Assembly (NCBI RefSeq): GCF_963576615.1 | Contig: NC_088712.1 | Span: 54,789,114 to 54,853,113, forward strand | Length of the DNA: 64,000 bases | Direction: 5' to 3' | Source: Watersipora subatra | Lineage: Eukaryota > Bryozoa > Gymnolaemata > Cheilostomatida > Watersiporidae | Part shown: positions 33,998 to 46,700 of the stretch, one piece after another | Position numbering within the stretch: position 1 is the first letter of the stretch | Layout of the letters: each line of letters opens with the position of its first letter | The notes under the pieces: model-generated | The model's input: only the letters and a program-made list of their open reading frames with translations | Database searches by the model: none | What the model was told of the DNA's origin: nothing | Position numbers and translations under genes: made by a program

Positions 33998-34605
33998 GTT
34001 GCATGTGCTTTTTATTTCATACAAATATACAGTAATATCTAGTGTTACGTTTTGAGTTTCTTTCGTTATTGTCAAAAAAATCTACAGCATTAATAAAAGC
34101 TTTACGGAGAAGTGCAAGCAGGTTTCCGAAGTTAAAGTTGAATATCGAATCGAAAATCATTGGTAGCGAGGCAGCGTTCGAATAAACGTGAACGAGACAT
34201 TTGGAAGGTTTTTTAGCCCACTAAAATTTTAGTCAAATTTACTGTTTGTTTTTTATGTTTTTAAAAAAATGATACTTTCAAATTTTTTCGGAAGTAATCA
34301 GCTCGAAATTCTTTTTTTCGAATTCAACACGAGCCTTGACGACAGTCAAAATTGTTGGACCGTTTGCTCAAAATTGTTAGCTCGTTTTCTAAAGATTACA
34401 AGCGTTACACTTTGCTCACTTACCGTACATGTGCGTACTAGGCAGCGGAAGCGCTACTATTATGATTTGGTTTAGGTCAAGGACATTCATATGAATTACA
34501 GAAAATAGAACAGTCGTGCCAAGTTAGAGCACCTGAAAGTAATTCAAGAGGATAATGCTCTTTAGATTACGCAGTAGCTACTGCATCGACTGTCTAAGCT
34601 GAAGA
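33998..34605 (+). promoter_or_regulatory. Presumed UGCG promoter and 5' UTR region
   Basis: It lies immediately upstream of the UGCG ATG. I see no TATA box in a convincing position, and no transcription start can be fixed from sequence. Short frames here have no similarity. The call rests on position only. Confidence 0.3.
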
Positions 34606-34718
34606 ATGAATCGACTTAGAGCACTTCTTGGAGTAGACTGGCTGTTTATTTTGGCCTGTATAGCTATTCTAGCTTGGTCAATCGTGTGGCTGATGTACCT
34701 TGCCGCATTCATATATGG
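34606..34718 (+). CDS. UGCG: UGCG coding exon 1
   Basis: Residues 1-37 plus two bases of Gly38. MNRLRALLGVDWLF leads into a hydrophobic span (FILACIAILAWSIVWLMYLA), the N-terminal signal-anchor. Donor GTAAGT. The start is the first ATG in frame after stops. Confidence 0.9.
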
Positions 34719-37700
34719 GTAAGTGCTTCATCTGTAGTGCTTCATTAAACTACTTGAGAAGCACATGAATACGGTCTTTGGTGAGATAAACATTGTTAAT
34801 TTATACCAATATTCACTGTCAAGAACGTTGGGAAAAAACGATCATACGTTAATATGGGCCGGATCTTGGCAGCTAAAGTTTAATGTAGCTAAATGCACAT
34901 CCACGTCAATGGAGCCGGTTAAATTTTTGCATACATACAGTTATGGAGGCACTCCGCTTATTTCATCCCATTCCTTTGTGTACCTGGGCATACAGGTTTC
35001 TAAATCACTCAATTTTAGTGATCATATAAATTTTATTGTGCGTAAGGCTAATACCACCCTTTACATGCTTATGCGAACTCTCAAAGGAACTTCCCATGCT
35101 GTTAAGAGAACGGCTTATTTTAGTGTATGTCGTCCGTTACTGGAGTATGCTTCAGAGGTGTGGAATCCACATTTTATGTACATCATTAGGGATTTAGAAG
35201 CCATAAACAGAAGAGCGTTCACATGGGCAAACGGTTTTAGAAAGTATGACAGTATTACATCTTCAATGGAAAACATGTCTTGGCACACTCTTGAAGAGAG
35301 AAGATGCACTAAGGATAAAAACACTTTACTGAAAATTTTAAATCAAGACCTTATGGTCGATTTTAAAAAGTTTACACTGTGCAACTCCGCCTATTTTACT
35401 CGTGGGTCTAATATTAGGCACACTATTAATACAGATGCCGTGAAGTTCTCATTTTTTAACCGAGTCATGAAGTTTTGATATATATGGAACAAGCTCAATA
35501 GCAGATTTTATTTAACTCTCGATTTTACAAGAATATCTGATCTCTTTTCTCGTTATAGTCGCATCTTATCTCTAAAGGCTTACCGGGCCACAAGAGATAT
35601 TTTATCGAGATAGATAGATAGATAGAATATATTCTTTATTTAACAACTTACTTATGTTAATAGCTGCTTCTTTATAATAATTCGCTAAACTGTGAATTTG
35701 ATTGTTTTTTAAATTTGACAGATTGTAAATAAAATATTAAAATGAATTCTTAGATATAAATCATTACAGTTTCACGGTTCTTATTGTCAGAGCTGTTTCT
35801 TATCGCTGAATAATGCAGATTTTTTTGGAGTATTTTAACATATATTTATATAAAGCTCAACATAATGTCACAAGATAATTGAAATTTGCTGCAAATATGT
35901 CAATGCACTGACCTCAAGTGCAGTTTTCTAGACTATGAGCAGTCTCTGTAGATTTGAACTAATATTGTCCTGACTGATCAGATTGAATTCAGACTGGGCT
36001 TGATTGGCTGAAGTGAAAGCTTTATCGATTATAGAGTATTTGTTCCTTACAATTTCAACACAGACTCTTAAAGAAAAAATTTACTTGCCCAGATCAATTA
36101 AACTTAAGTGAATGGTTTTCCAAATAAATCAAAAAAGCTAAGGCCAGCTCACAAATAAAGTTTGGACCGATCAAACAAAAATGATTGGTTATGCAACTGA
36201 TTTTCAGAATATTATAATTTAGCTGCTTATTCATTCAACTAGATTTATACGATTCAACTCGATGTGGACATGGATTAACTAAATTATTTCGTTTAGAAAC
36301 TTGCCTACAACTGTTGTTGCTTCAGCAAACTATGTGCTGCTGCAGCACTAATCTGCTAGGCTTGATCACACTTTATTGGCCAAATACAAGACAAATCCAT
36401 GCAGTATTCCAATTTAATTTGTCATTGAAACACAATCCATATTAAAACCCGCTAAGCCTGGTTCACCGTAATTTACAAAATAGCGCAAGAAACTTAGAAG
36501 TGTCGTACAAGCCTCTCTGAATAGACAAGGTTACTAAAGCATAAAAATTCTGGCGTTTGGTAATTAACATGGAAACATTCAAACTTAAATGAAAGGATTT
36601 AGATGTATGATTAATTTTTTGTTCAAATCAATAGGATAAATGAAAGATGTAAATGGATTAATCATTTCACAGCATTTAAAGCACGTACACAAAGCTTCTC
36701 AGGCTGACACAGCACTTCAAAACTGTTACACTTTATTAGAAGATCTTTTATTGATAGGGCTTCTAACCTCAACGTGTAGCAGAATTGTGAGGTTTTTTTT
36801 AGCTATGACCGAGCCAAGATGCAATATAAATGAATATTGCCAAGCATTGTTCTACATGTCAAGTGGTATGCCCACGTTTCTTAATATCATCTGGCCTCTA
36901 CCATAGACTCCAAGATCAGGAACTCACTGTGCAGAGGCTTAATAGCGCATACATCACATGTTGAAGTATTTACCCAGGCATTCCTTATTGATCGCTTTCT
37001 CCAATGCTTCACATTATGTACAGTGTATTTCACAAAAAGACGAATGTTGGTCATGTTTATGTACAGATCGATTACCTTTCTCATTGACTTGGATCATCCA
37101 TTATCAAGCGACAGGGATGATCCACGACAAGCTTTTGTATACCAGCAGCATTCCGTATGTTCGCATATAGTGTGTTTCCCATTTTGACTCGTTTCTACAC
37201 GCTTAGATGACCCTTTTTCCTTTTGAATTGTATTAGCATGGCTAAAGGGTATCTGTCTCAATACCAAAATACATGGGTGCAAGCTTGCCAAATCTTGACC
37301 AATAATTCTTGGCCTCACCACGATACTATAAATTTACAGCAAGGTGCATCTTCATGGCACTGTCACAGTTGATGGGGAGAAATCTTGCCTTCCAGGTGTC
37401 AGTATAACAAAGCCACTCGGTTCCTCGGATGACCCCAATCTTGCAGAGAACCTGAGTTCATTTTTCCAACTTGATTATCCAAAGGTATTCAACCTCGATA
37501 TACATATTCTGTTTTGTCAATCAATCATTTTGCTGGTATTTGCATTCTTTAGCGTTGATTCAGTAGTCGAGTGTCAGAGCTATTTCTGTGGTGTCATCAA
37601 TCAACAGATCAGTGAGAGACTTCGTAATAAATAGTTTAGGTTGGTCTTTCTAACCACCTGTCTCTGAAAGTAATAAATAACAATATTGGAAAACAAATGC

Positions 37701-40700
37701 TCGCGCAATAAACAAATATTTTAAGATTGAAATGTTTTATTTCAACAATTTGTTTGCAGTTTTTTGTTATCATTTATTATTATTATTCATATTATTATCA
37801 TTTATTCTTATTTCAAGAGATACTTTATAACTATGCACCTAGTTATTTCAGTGTTGGCTGATGTCATCGGGCATCCAAATACCCTGAAAAACTAAATGTA
37901 TTTCATGCCATCTAAGATTTTACGCTCGGTTTATCAAACCTGGTAATTCATTTTTATCGGTTCAGGTGTTGAATAAAGAGTTTAGTGTTACTTATTCCGA
38001 ACATTTATCAAGTTTATGTGCAATTCTTTTATATTTTCAGTATGAGCTGCTCTTTTGTATTCAAGATCGCACATCAACTGATCTAATAGAGTTGGTCAAT
38101 GGTCTTATTGCAAAGCACCCGCTAGTTGATGCCAGAGTATTTATTGGTAAGATATTACAGCTGTCATAGGGTCAGGGGTGTTTACATCATGATAAGAAGT
38201 CTGGCATTGCTCAGAAAAGCTGATATGACAGCTCGTATTGCTGTAAACCTGATTTTACAAAAAATATCGCTGTTGTCCTAGTTTTAGGATACCAAGTTTA
38301 GATGTCGGTTTATGTTTGGGATTCCGGGAGTGATTTAGCTATGTCCAACCACTTGATACTAAAGGTTTCTCTGAATTTGCTGACATTTAGTTTAATCTTC
38401 ATTTGTACTAGTTCCATGGCGGTACAGTGTGCTGTGAGAGGTCATCACGTGTATTGTGAGAGGTCATCACGTGTGCTCTGAAAGTTTATCACGTGTATTG
38501 CGAGAGATCATCACGTGTATTGTGAGAGGTCATCTCTTGTGCCGATATAGCACTATAACTATCTGCCTAATTACTTTGATATGATGGAAGGTGTTTGTGT
38601 AGTTGTTGAGTGTCAGTCTACCAATAACTGAATGTCACGAGTTCAAATCTTTTTCCAGTACAATCTTTTTTCGCCAACATCCAACTGTGGCTACAGATGT
38701 TTTTTAAGAATAAAAAACTAGTTTTGGAGGCCGTTACATAAGGAGGTCATTTTTTGGCAAAATATAATTGTATGAGGTATGCTGCCAATGCTGATGATTT
38801 ACCGATGCATGAACGCAAGATAAAAGTGCTTCTGCTGTTGGTTGTACTAATACATTTCCCCATGTATTCATCACACTACGTTGTTGTAATTACATAACAT
38901 AGCGGGTAATTATAGTACAAAGGTCAAAGTAGATGCCACATCTACAGAAAGAGTCTGTATTTGAATCTTTCGAATTAGTTTGTAAGTAGTGTTTATAGAA
39001 TTACATCAACAGGCTTGTGTGTACATCATGTTGTGTGCCCCAGCAAGATATTCTTCCTTCATACAATTTGGAAATTTAAAAGTAAAGTTTAGCTATTGTT
39101 AGAAGTTATCTGTTTAAAATCTAATAATGCTTGATTTGTTTTCATGAATACGGATTTTGAATGAACAATTTTAGATAATCTAGTTAAAAATCGAGCCATT
39201 TGTTTTTTATTGCCTGTTATTGTAGTAGATTATTTACTAGTAGTGAGCCTGGTGATGTATTTGTATCAGGATTTATATCATTTTCACTCAGATAGCCAGC
39301 AGGTAGTTTTTAAGAGGCTCGTTCTCAGGAACGAGGCGGAGTTTTGAGACCAAATAATTTGAGCGACCTGTCAGAAGGCACGGGGCATCTGCGTACCAAA
39401 TTTGGATGAAATCGGACAAAAATGTGGAAGCACATCCTGTGTGCACAGACTAACAGACTCAATGAAATAGTAGAATTTTTTTTCAATGTTTCCGTAATAC
39501 ATAGATTTAAGGTTGACTTGCAACAAAATTAACATTACAGTTATTTGGTATCAAAAGGGTCACCATGATTTACTCTGCTGTGTGGTAGGTGCAAAGTATG
39601 TGGATATGTGATTACAAGCTCTTCAAAGCTCAAAACAGCCATTTGTTTGGAATCAATGTTTTGCATTTGTCATTGAAGCCGATATAGGCTACCCTAGCTA
39701 CTATGGTCTAGTTTTATGTTCTGTATCATTAACCAACTGCCCTACATGCCCTATAGACACTGTATAACGCTTGATGCAATCACCTGCTTCATTTGACGGA
39801 AATGCCATAACAGACTTTTCAGATTTCATCCTTTGCAAAAGTTGGATAGTGATTAGCAACTGATAGCACCTATACTGAACACTCGAGAAAAGAAGAGATG
39901 TTCTCCCTTTGTTTATCTCCTTTAGATCTAGACACTATCTCGGCTTCTCTTTTTTGCGCTGTCACCGTAGAGCTTATCTAAGGTGTAGACAGTGTCACAG
40001 GTGTTATCTTATTTTTTAAACCCGGTTTTCCAAAGGCTTTTGAGCTGAAGTATAAATACAACATCGTCACAATGGCACATGTTGTCCTGCTCATCAGTTA
40101 GTTCGAAGTGAAGTCCATCAAGTTGAACAACTGTATCTCTCAAAAGGTTACCGAGAATTTTGTCAGTGTTTGCGTTTGATTTTATTTAGTCTGATCTTCA
40201 GAGGAGCAAGGGATGCACCTGCGATACATTGATTTACAATGTATATTTATGACTGCCATTGTCAGCCTTATTACGCATTCATGATAGCAACCTGTTAACA
40301 GAGCGACAGTGAGCCAGTTAAATCCCCTAATAATGGATAAGCTATGGGCAATCAATAATGGACCTGACCTAATTATTACCTGCTCCGACTGCCGGGGCCA
40401 GCTAATTGTGGCTGAGAGAGATCGGCCTAGATGCGCTAGGTCACGCAAAAGCCGCCATATTTGTAGAAAACGATTGTTATTCTTTTATTTAATAGTGCTC
40501 ATTGTTGTTGTTTTGATACTATAGTAAAAAAAATTGCAAACAAAAGCATATTTTCAAAAGTTCATTGCAAAAGCTTCGTGTTTTTAACGATAAAATTGTC
40601 TATAAAGATGGCCGACAACGATAAAATGACGTCAATAAAAACGAAGGATATATATTAAGTATAGTTAGTAGGTCTATGCTGGGAACTGTCAGTGGACCAA

Positions 40701-43700
40701 TACTGTCCACTGTCTATATAAGCCACTGACGATATAAAGCCACTTACTGTAGAATCAGCATGTGGTTTTGGGATAATCATCATGCTGGCTCTGAATGTGT
40801 AACATTTACAATCAGACTAGCTTTGTTTTATTCAAACTGCTTGCTTAAAATTTATTAGTGGCTTCTGCGATGTAAGATGCTTCTAATTAGGGGATAGGTC
40901 AGAGATATGCTAATTGGCGCTAACTTCCTGCCCATTCAGTTCAATGGCTGCTCTGTTGTCAGCCAGCTCAAATATTTATAAATGCTTTGAATCGTTTTCT
41001 AAAGCTGTTTATATGTAACTATTTTTTGTTGGCAGCTGTTTGTGTTTAAACGTTTGTAACATTAAATTTTATAAAAAAATAAACTAATATGCATCACTAT
41101 TTTTCTATGACGCGGTTGGTCCGCAAGTTCGCGCCAGATGAAAATGAGTTTTGATTCCATTTTGAACATTTCAACACATCAATAGTTTCTATTTCCAAAG
41201 CGTGCTGCTAAGTGAGACAGGAGTGCACCGCTATGGTGACCAGGTGCATATGTACATCCGTACTATCATAATATCTACTTCACTTTAGTAACAGTGTTTC
41301 AGACTGCAGCCTGCGTCTGTATTTCAGTGACCAGCATACTGACTGATCCATCCTTGCATAGGTCATGTTGGTCATGCTGGTATGTTCTCTGTGGTCGTTA
41401 GATGAGCTGATATGAATAATTAGCAATAACTGGCAGGCAAGAGGTGGACCAGTGGGTGTTTAATATTGTAGGTTGAAAGCTCAGATTCAATAGTTTTGAA
41501 TGAAAGTTTGTCAGATTGAGCCCCTCAAGCTACCGCAAAACCTCTGTATGAACGCCACCTCTGTTTGACTGCCACTATAGGAGAAAGGTTGCAAAATGAA
41601 GCGCCGTGGCGTTCAAATAGAGGTTCCACAGTATATTTTGAAAAGCTCTGTCAGCTGAAGCTTTTTAAACTGAAGCTTGAGCTTCATTTTGCTTTGTGAA
41701 AACCAAAATGGCTAATATCAAACATCTAAACCCTCGTGTTTTCCTGTTTCTGGTTATAAACCTAAAATTTATCTGTTTCAAATGTTAGTCCCGGGTAGCG
41801 TCTGTTTCTGCATGTAACTATGCAAAACTATGAAATCTTGAGCTTTTGAAGGAAGCCTTTTTTACGGCATTCATTTTTTAATTGACAAATCTTATGACAA
41901 ATTCTTTGAGAAATGAAAACGCTCATTGCAAAAGCTTTCAACTGCTTTGAGGGACACTTGGATTGTGTTTAAACTCATATGTTGTACCCGGCTATTCATA
42001 TCATCATAAGGAAATAAAATTTTCTTTAACGGTATTTTAATTTCAAATTGAAAGTACCAAGAAATTTGTGCTACACTTTTAAACGTAAAGAACTTCATAA
42101 CGGAATCTCCGAAGTTGCAATTCTATGGTGAAAATACACCGGAATATGATAACTTTTGTAGAATGTAATCCGTTGTTTATTTCTGTAATTAGCAAAAATT
42201 TATAAAAAGTTTTGTTATCAGCAATTTTCTGTGATTATAGAAATTTGATCCAATTTCTTTTTCAATCGAAGGAAGTACAGTGTTAGTAAAAGTATGGCCT
42301 GTTGAAGTGCATATGGCAAGGACTTAGGATTATAATAGCCTTTTCATATTCGCTAGACATATGCAGGATTATGGTTGTATATTAGTTCCTTGGGAATTGA
42401 ATGAGCTATAGACTATTAAAATAGGGCTTTTGTCTCTCTCTCTGTTGCTGGCTGATATTCGATAGCGTTGAGAAAAAATTAACTGCCTCTTTCTGAATAC
42501 TTCACATAGAGTTAGAGTGGGCTGGTGATGGAGGAAGAAACATTCACGGAGTGGTTAGTAGGTCAATAAATCTGCCTATGATTCAGCGTGACGACGACGA
42601 TTAGCCGATTAGCGATGTTGCTCCATTGCTTTTTGTTGTTAGTGGCTAGTCAAAATCTGTAGACAATGGAATGGAGTATTATTGTTCACAGCCGCGCCCC
42701 CTCCCACCTCCCCTCCCCCGTTTTGCTATTGCAAATGTCACATCCATCTTCTTTAAGTTTAAGTTGTGTGAATGAATATGTGACAATCACATGATAGTCT
42801 TCTTATTCTCTGTTACACTGCAAACAGTTGGTAAATTCAGTTTTCAGCTTCCTTGCGGCCCTGGAGACGCAACCACCCTTCTGTCAGTAACCATAATTTA
42901 GTAAAACTTAGATTGCTATGCAGCAATCTCTGCCTATTCCACTGTTCGGCTTTAACGGCTTCAGTGCTTCTGGGCTAAAAAATATTCATTAAAAAAAAAT
43001 TAAAGGAAATGAATCAAAACCCAAAATACATAAACTGCATAACTCTCTTACATACTCTGGCCCGGTATGATCCTTCTGTGAAGATTATTGCGATAATAGT
43101 CGCTGTGGTTGGAGTGTAAAAGTACAAAGTGCTTGTGGCACATTTCACAGTGCTCCTTAACGCTCTCAGCTATCAAAATCATCTAATGAACTGAAGAAAG
43201 AGAAAAATACTTAACAATTGATGAAAAAATGACTTAATTAGAAACAAGTTTATTAGTTTTTGTTTCATGGATTTTCACTTTTGGCAGGGTGGTCAGTCCC
43301 CCAGCCGCAATTAACCATGGAAAATGTCGGATTAGTGTACTTTTGCATGGGTCCATGACACTTCACAAGGTCAACCTATGTTTTATTACCTCCTTTGTAT
43401 ATCAACAGGATTTTTCGTGTAGATAGTGTAATGTGGTTGTAACACTGAATGGAAATTTCCAAAAATATGTATTTATTTATGCTCTCTTGTTAGTTTTTTC
43501 GGTTATAAAAAGGTTTTTGCAATTCTAATGTGTAATTATCATATATATTATTTCTACAACATTACGACTACTTTTGAACAACATTTTGAAAGCATATTTT
43601 AGGGCTGACTCTTTTCATTGAGCAGAAGTCTATCATTAAAATTATATCGCTACAATTGTATCAATGCATTTTTATCGGTCTTTGCTGGGCCGATGTCCGT

Positions 43701-46700
43701 TAGAGGCTATAGTTTTTGCTAATCATTCCGTGTATTGACCATTCATTGATCAAATATCTTTCATCATAGCTCAAACATCAATCAACCCTATAACTTGAAG
43801 CTGCTTCTCACAATCCAATTAGCTTTTTAGGCTAGATATATCATGATTTGCTTTTCCCTACATTTAGAGATTTTTGGTGTTTTTTATCGGTTAGTCTTAT
43901 ACGTTTGAGCCAATAGGAGTTGCTGTTGTGGAATGCTTGTGATTTTCCTTCAGTTTGAAAGTTTGATTCACCCTAGCCAGTGGATTGAATCACATTATTT
44001 CTGTCACATAGTTAGCTTGTCTGGTCAAAGGTTACAGTTCTTGCATACATGTTAGACTTTGTTAAAGATAAACTTGCATGGAGTTTTTCCACCAGAAAGT
44101 ATCGGTATTGTTCTGCCATTTGCGATTGTTTTTGCTGCTCGAGGTGATCTGATTGCCAGGATGTTTCAAAATTAAAATCGATAAAACTTGAACGCAATAG
44201 CCTATATCAGCTATTGCAAGGATAACAACTAGTCATGTCATTTTGCTGTATTCTTCCTCTGAGCGTTTTAATCGCGATCAGATTTTATTAAGTTTAATCT
44301 ACAAACATCCTGGCAATCAGATCACCTCAAACATCAAAAACAATCGCAAATGATCGAAAAATACCGATATTCTCTGATAAAATTTACAAATAAATTGTAT
44401 CAGTTCATCTTCGATAACAATATAAACGTAATATTACTAACACACATGAAGGCGAATTTCCCATGATGCGCCACCGTAACTATGGCAACAGTCAGGTTAA
44501 CTAACCTGACTAAGACTTCGTAAACCACTGGTTCTCACCGGTTATTTCTCATGCGTAAAAGACGCACAATACACCCAGAAATATCCATGAACAACTGGAC
44601 CAAGCATTGCCATCTCTGTCATACATTTTCACACATAAACAGCGATCAATGTCAAACAGGTTCACCCAATGGACTTTATCCTTGCAGATCTTTACTATAA
44701 TAAGAGTCGCGTCTGTCCGTCAAAAGACACGCCAAGAATGTTAGGAAATAAAATGTGCCACACAGAAGTTGAAGTTATTGGTAGTTATTACACCTGATGA
44801 TCTCTCACAACCCACCAGACTCCCTTGGTACTAGTAAATACTAATGGGATAGCCAACAATTAGCAGGCATTGTCAACCACTCCCTTTGTGTTTGCGACGA
44901 CGCGGAAGGTTGCTTTTGATTTTATTTCGAGAGAAAGCAGCTAGGTATCCCTAAAGATATTCACTCATTATGTTTAATATAGTTATACGACTATTCATCT
45001 GCGTGTGTTGTGTGTTGTTAAAATATCTTCTCTCGCGCTTTTGCTATGTTGTGTCCTAGAGTTAAGTAAACAGTAGGATAGACACTGGTGAGCATTCAAG
45101 CCTTGTCAAGCATTCTCAATCACTGCATTTGCATGAACAAGTGTTATCCAGGTATTATATATCTTCATCTTTTATGAATAAATAATTTATTTGAGTAAAA
45201 GCTACACCGGTGAAAAACTTTTAACTTGTGCTACCGCGTTACATAGTACTTGTATGGAAGTTTTGTAAAAGAATGGCATTATATGAACAGCATAATATTA
45301 TAATATGGTAAATCGTTGATAACCAGACAATCGGCTATATATAAGAGAGCTTTAACTTGTCGCTCAGTAAAAATGCAATTGGACACTCTTTGAGATAGAA
45401 GCTAAATTCGTTCTCCGATCAAGCTCGTAAATCACTCAACTTGTACATCAAACAAGTTAATCCCCTTTATAATAACTTAAATTATATTAATGCATTCTAG
45501 AACTGAAAAACATTTGGTTATCCATGTAAATTATAGAAGTAAACATGTTTTTAAATGAGACTTGTATATACTTTGCTAATCATTATTATATCAAGGGTTG
45601 TATCTGTCGGTTCGTCTAAAGTCACGGTTAGAAGTTGAAATGGAAAATCACTCTAAACAAGATTCGAACTCGCAAAATTCAGCTTGATAGACCAGCATTG
45701 TTGCACCTGCACCAATCAACTGCCTGATATTGTAACACCTGCACCAATCAACTACCTGACATTGTAACACCTGCACCAATCAACTGCCTGACATTGTAAC
45801 ACCTGCACCAATCAACTGCCTGACATTGTAACACCTGCACCAATCAACTGCCTGACATTGTAACACCTGTACCAATCAACTACCTGACATTGTAACACCT
45901 GCACCAATCAACTGCCTGATATTGTAACACCTGCACCAATCAACTGCCTGACATTGTAACACCTGCACCAATCAACTACCTGACATTGTAACACCTGTAC
46001 CAATCAACTGCCTGACATTGCAACACCTGCACCAATCAACTGCCTGATATTGTAACACCTGCACCAATCAACTGCCTGACATTGCAACACCTGCACCAAT
46101 CAACTGCCTGATATTGTAACACCTGCACCAATCAACTGCCTGATATTGTAACACCTGCACCAATCAACTGCCTGATATTGTAACACCTGCACCAATCAAC
46201 TACCTGACATTGTAACACCTGCACCAATCAACTGCCTGACATTGTAACACCTGCACCAATCAACTGCCTGACATTGTAACACCTGTACCAATCAACTGCC
46301 TGACATTGTAACACCTGCACCAATCAACTGCCTGACATTGTAACACCTGCACCAATCAACTACCTGACATTGTAACACCTGCACCAATCAACTGCCTGAC
46401 ATTGTAACACCTGTACCAATCAACTGCCTGACATTGTAACACCTGCACCAATCAACTGCCTGACATTGTAACACCTGCACCAATCAACTGCCTGACATTG
46501 TGCTCATAGTTACATAATCCCTGTGCTTTATCGGAACACCTGATGATCTCTACGATACTCTGGTATTAGCTGCCCGGGAACTAGTGCATGGTAAAATTGG
46601 ATTATAAGTTATACTACATGAGAGAATAATAATACTTAGTCTTTTTACCTTAGCGACAGTCGAGTGTCGCCAATGGAGGGGGGGGGTAGCTGAGGAAAAG

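Noticed and set aside
36640..37321. Several 70-90 codon frames in UGCG intron 1
   Set aside because: No family motif, no consistent splice sites in phase with UGCG, and frames overlap on both strands.
40612..40662. Possible first exon (ATGGCCGACAACGATAAAATG) with a TGACGTCA site
   Set aside because: The frame stops after 16 codons with no donor in a useful place. It lies deep in UGCG intron 3 and matches no known protein start.
45697..46496. CRISPR array
   Set aside because: The 32-bp units are directly adjacent with no variable spacers, in a eukaryotic intron. It is a minisatellite.
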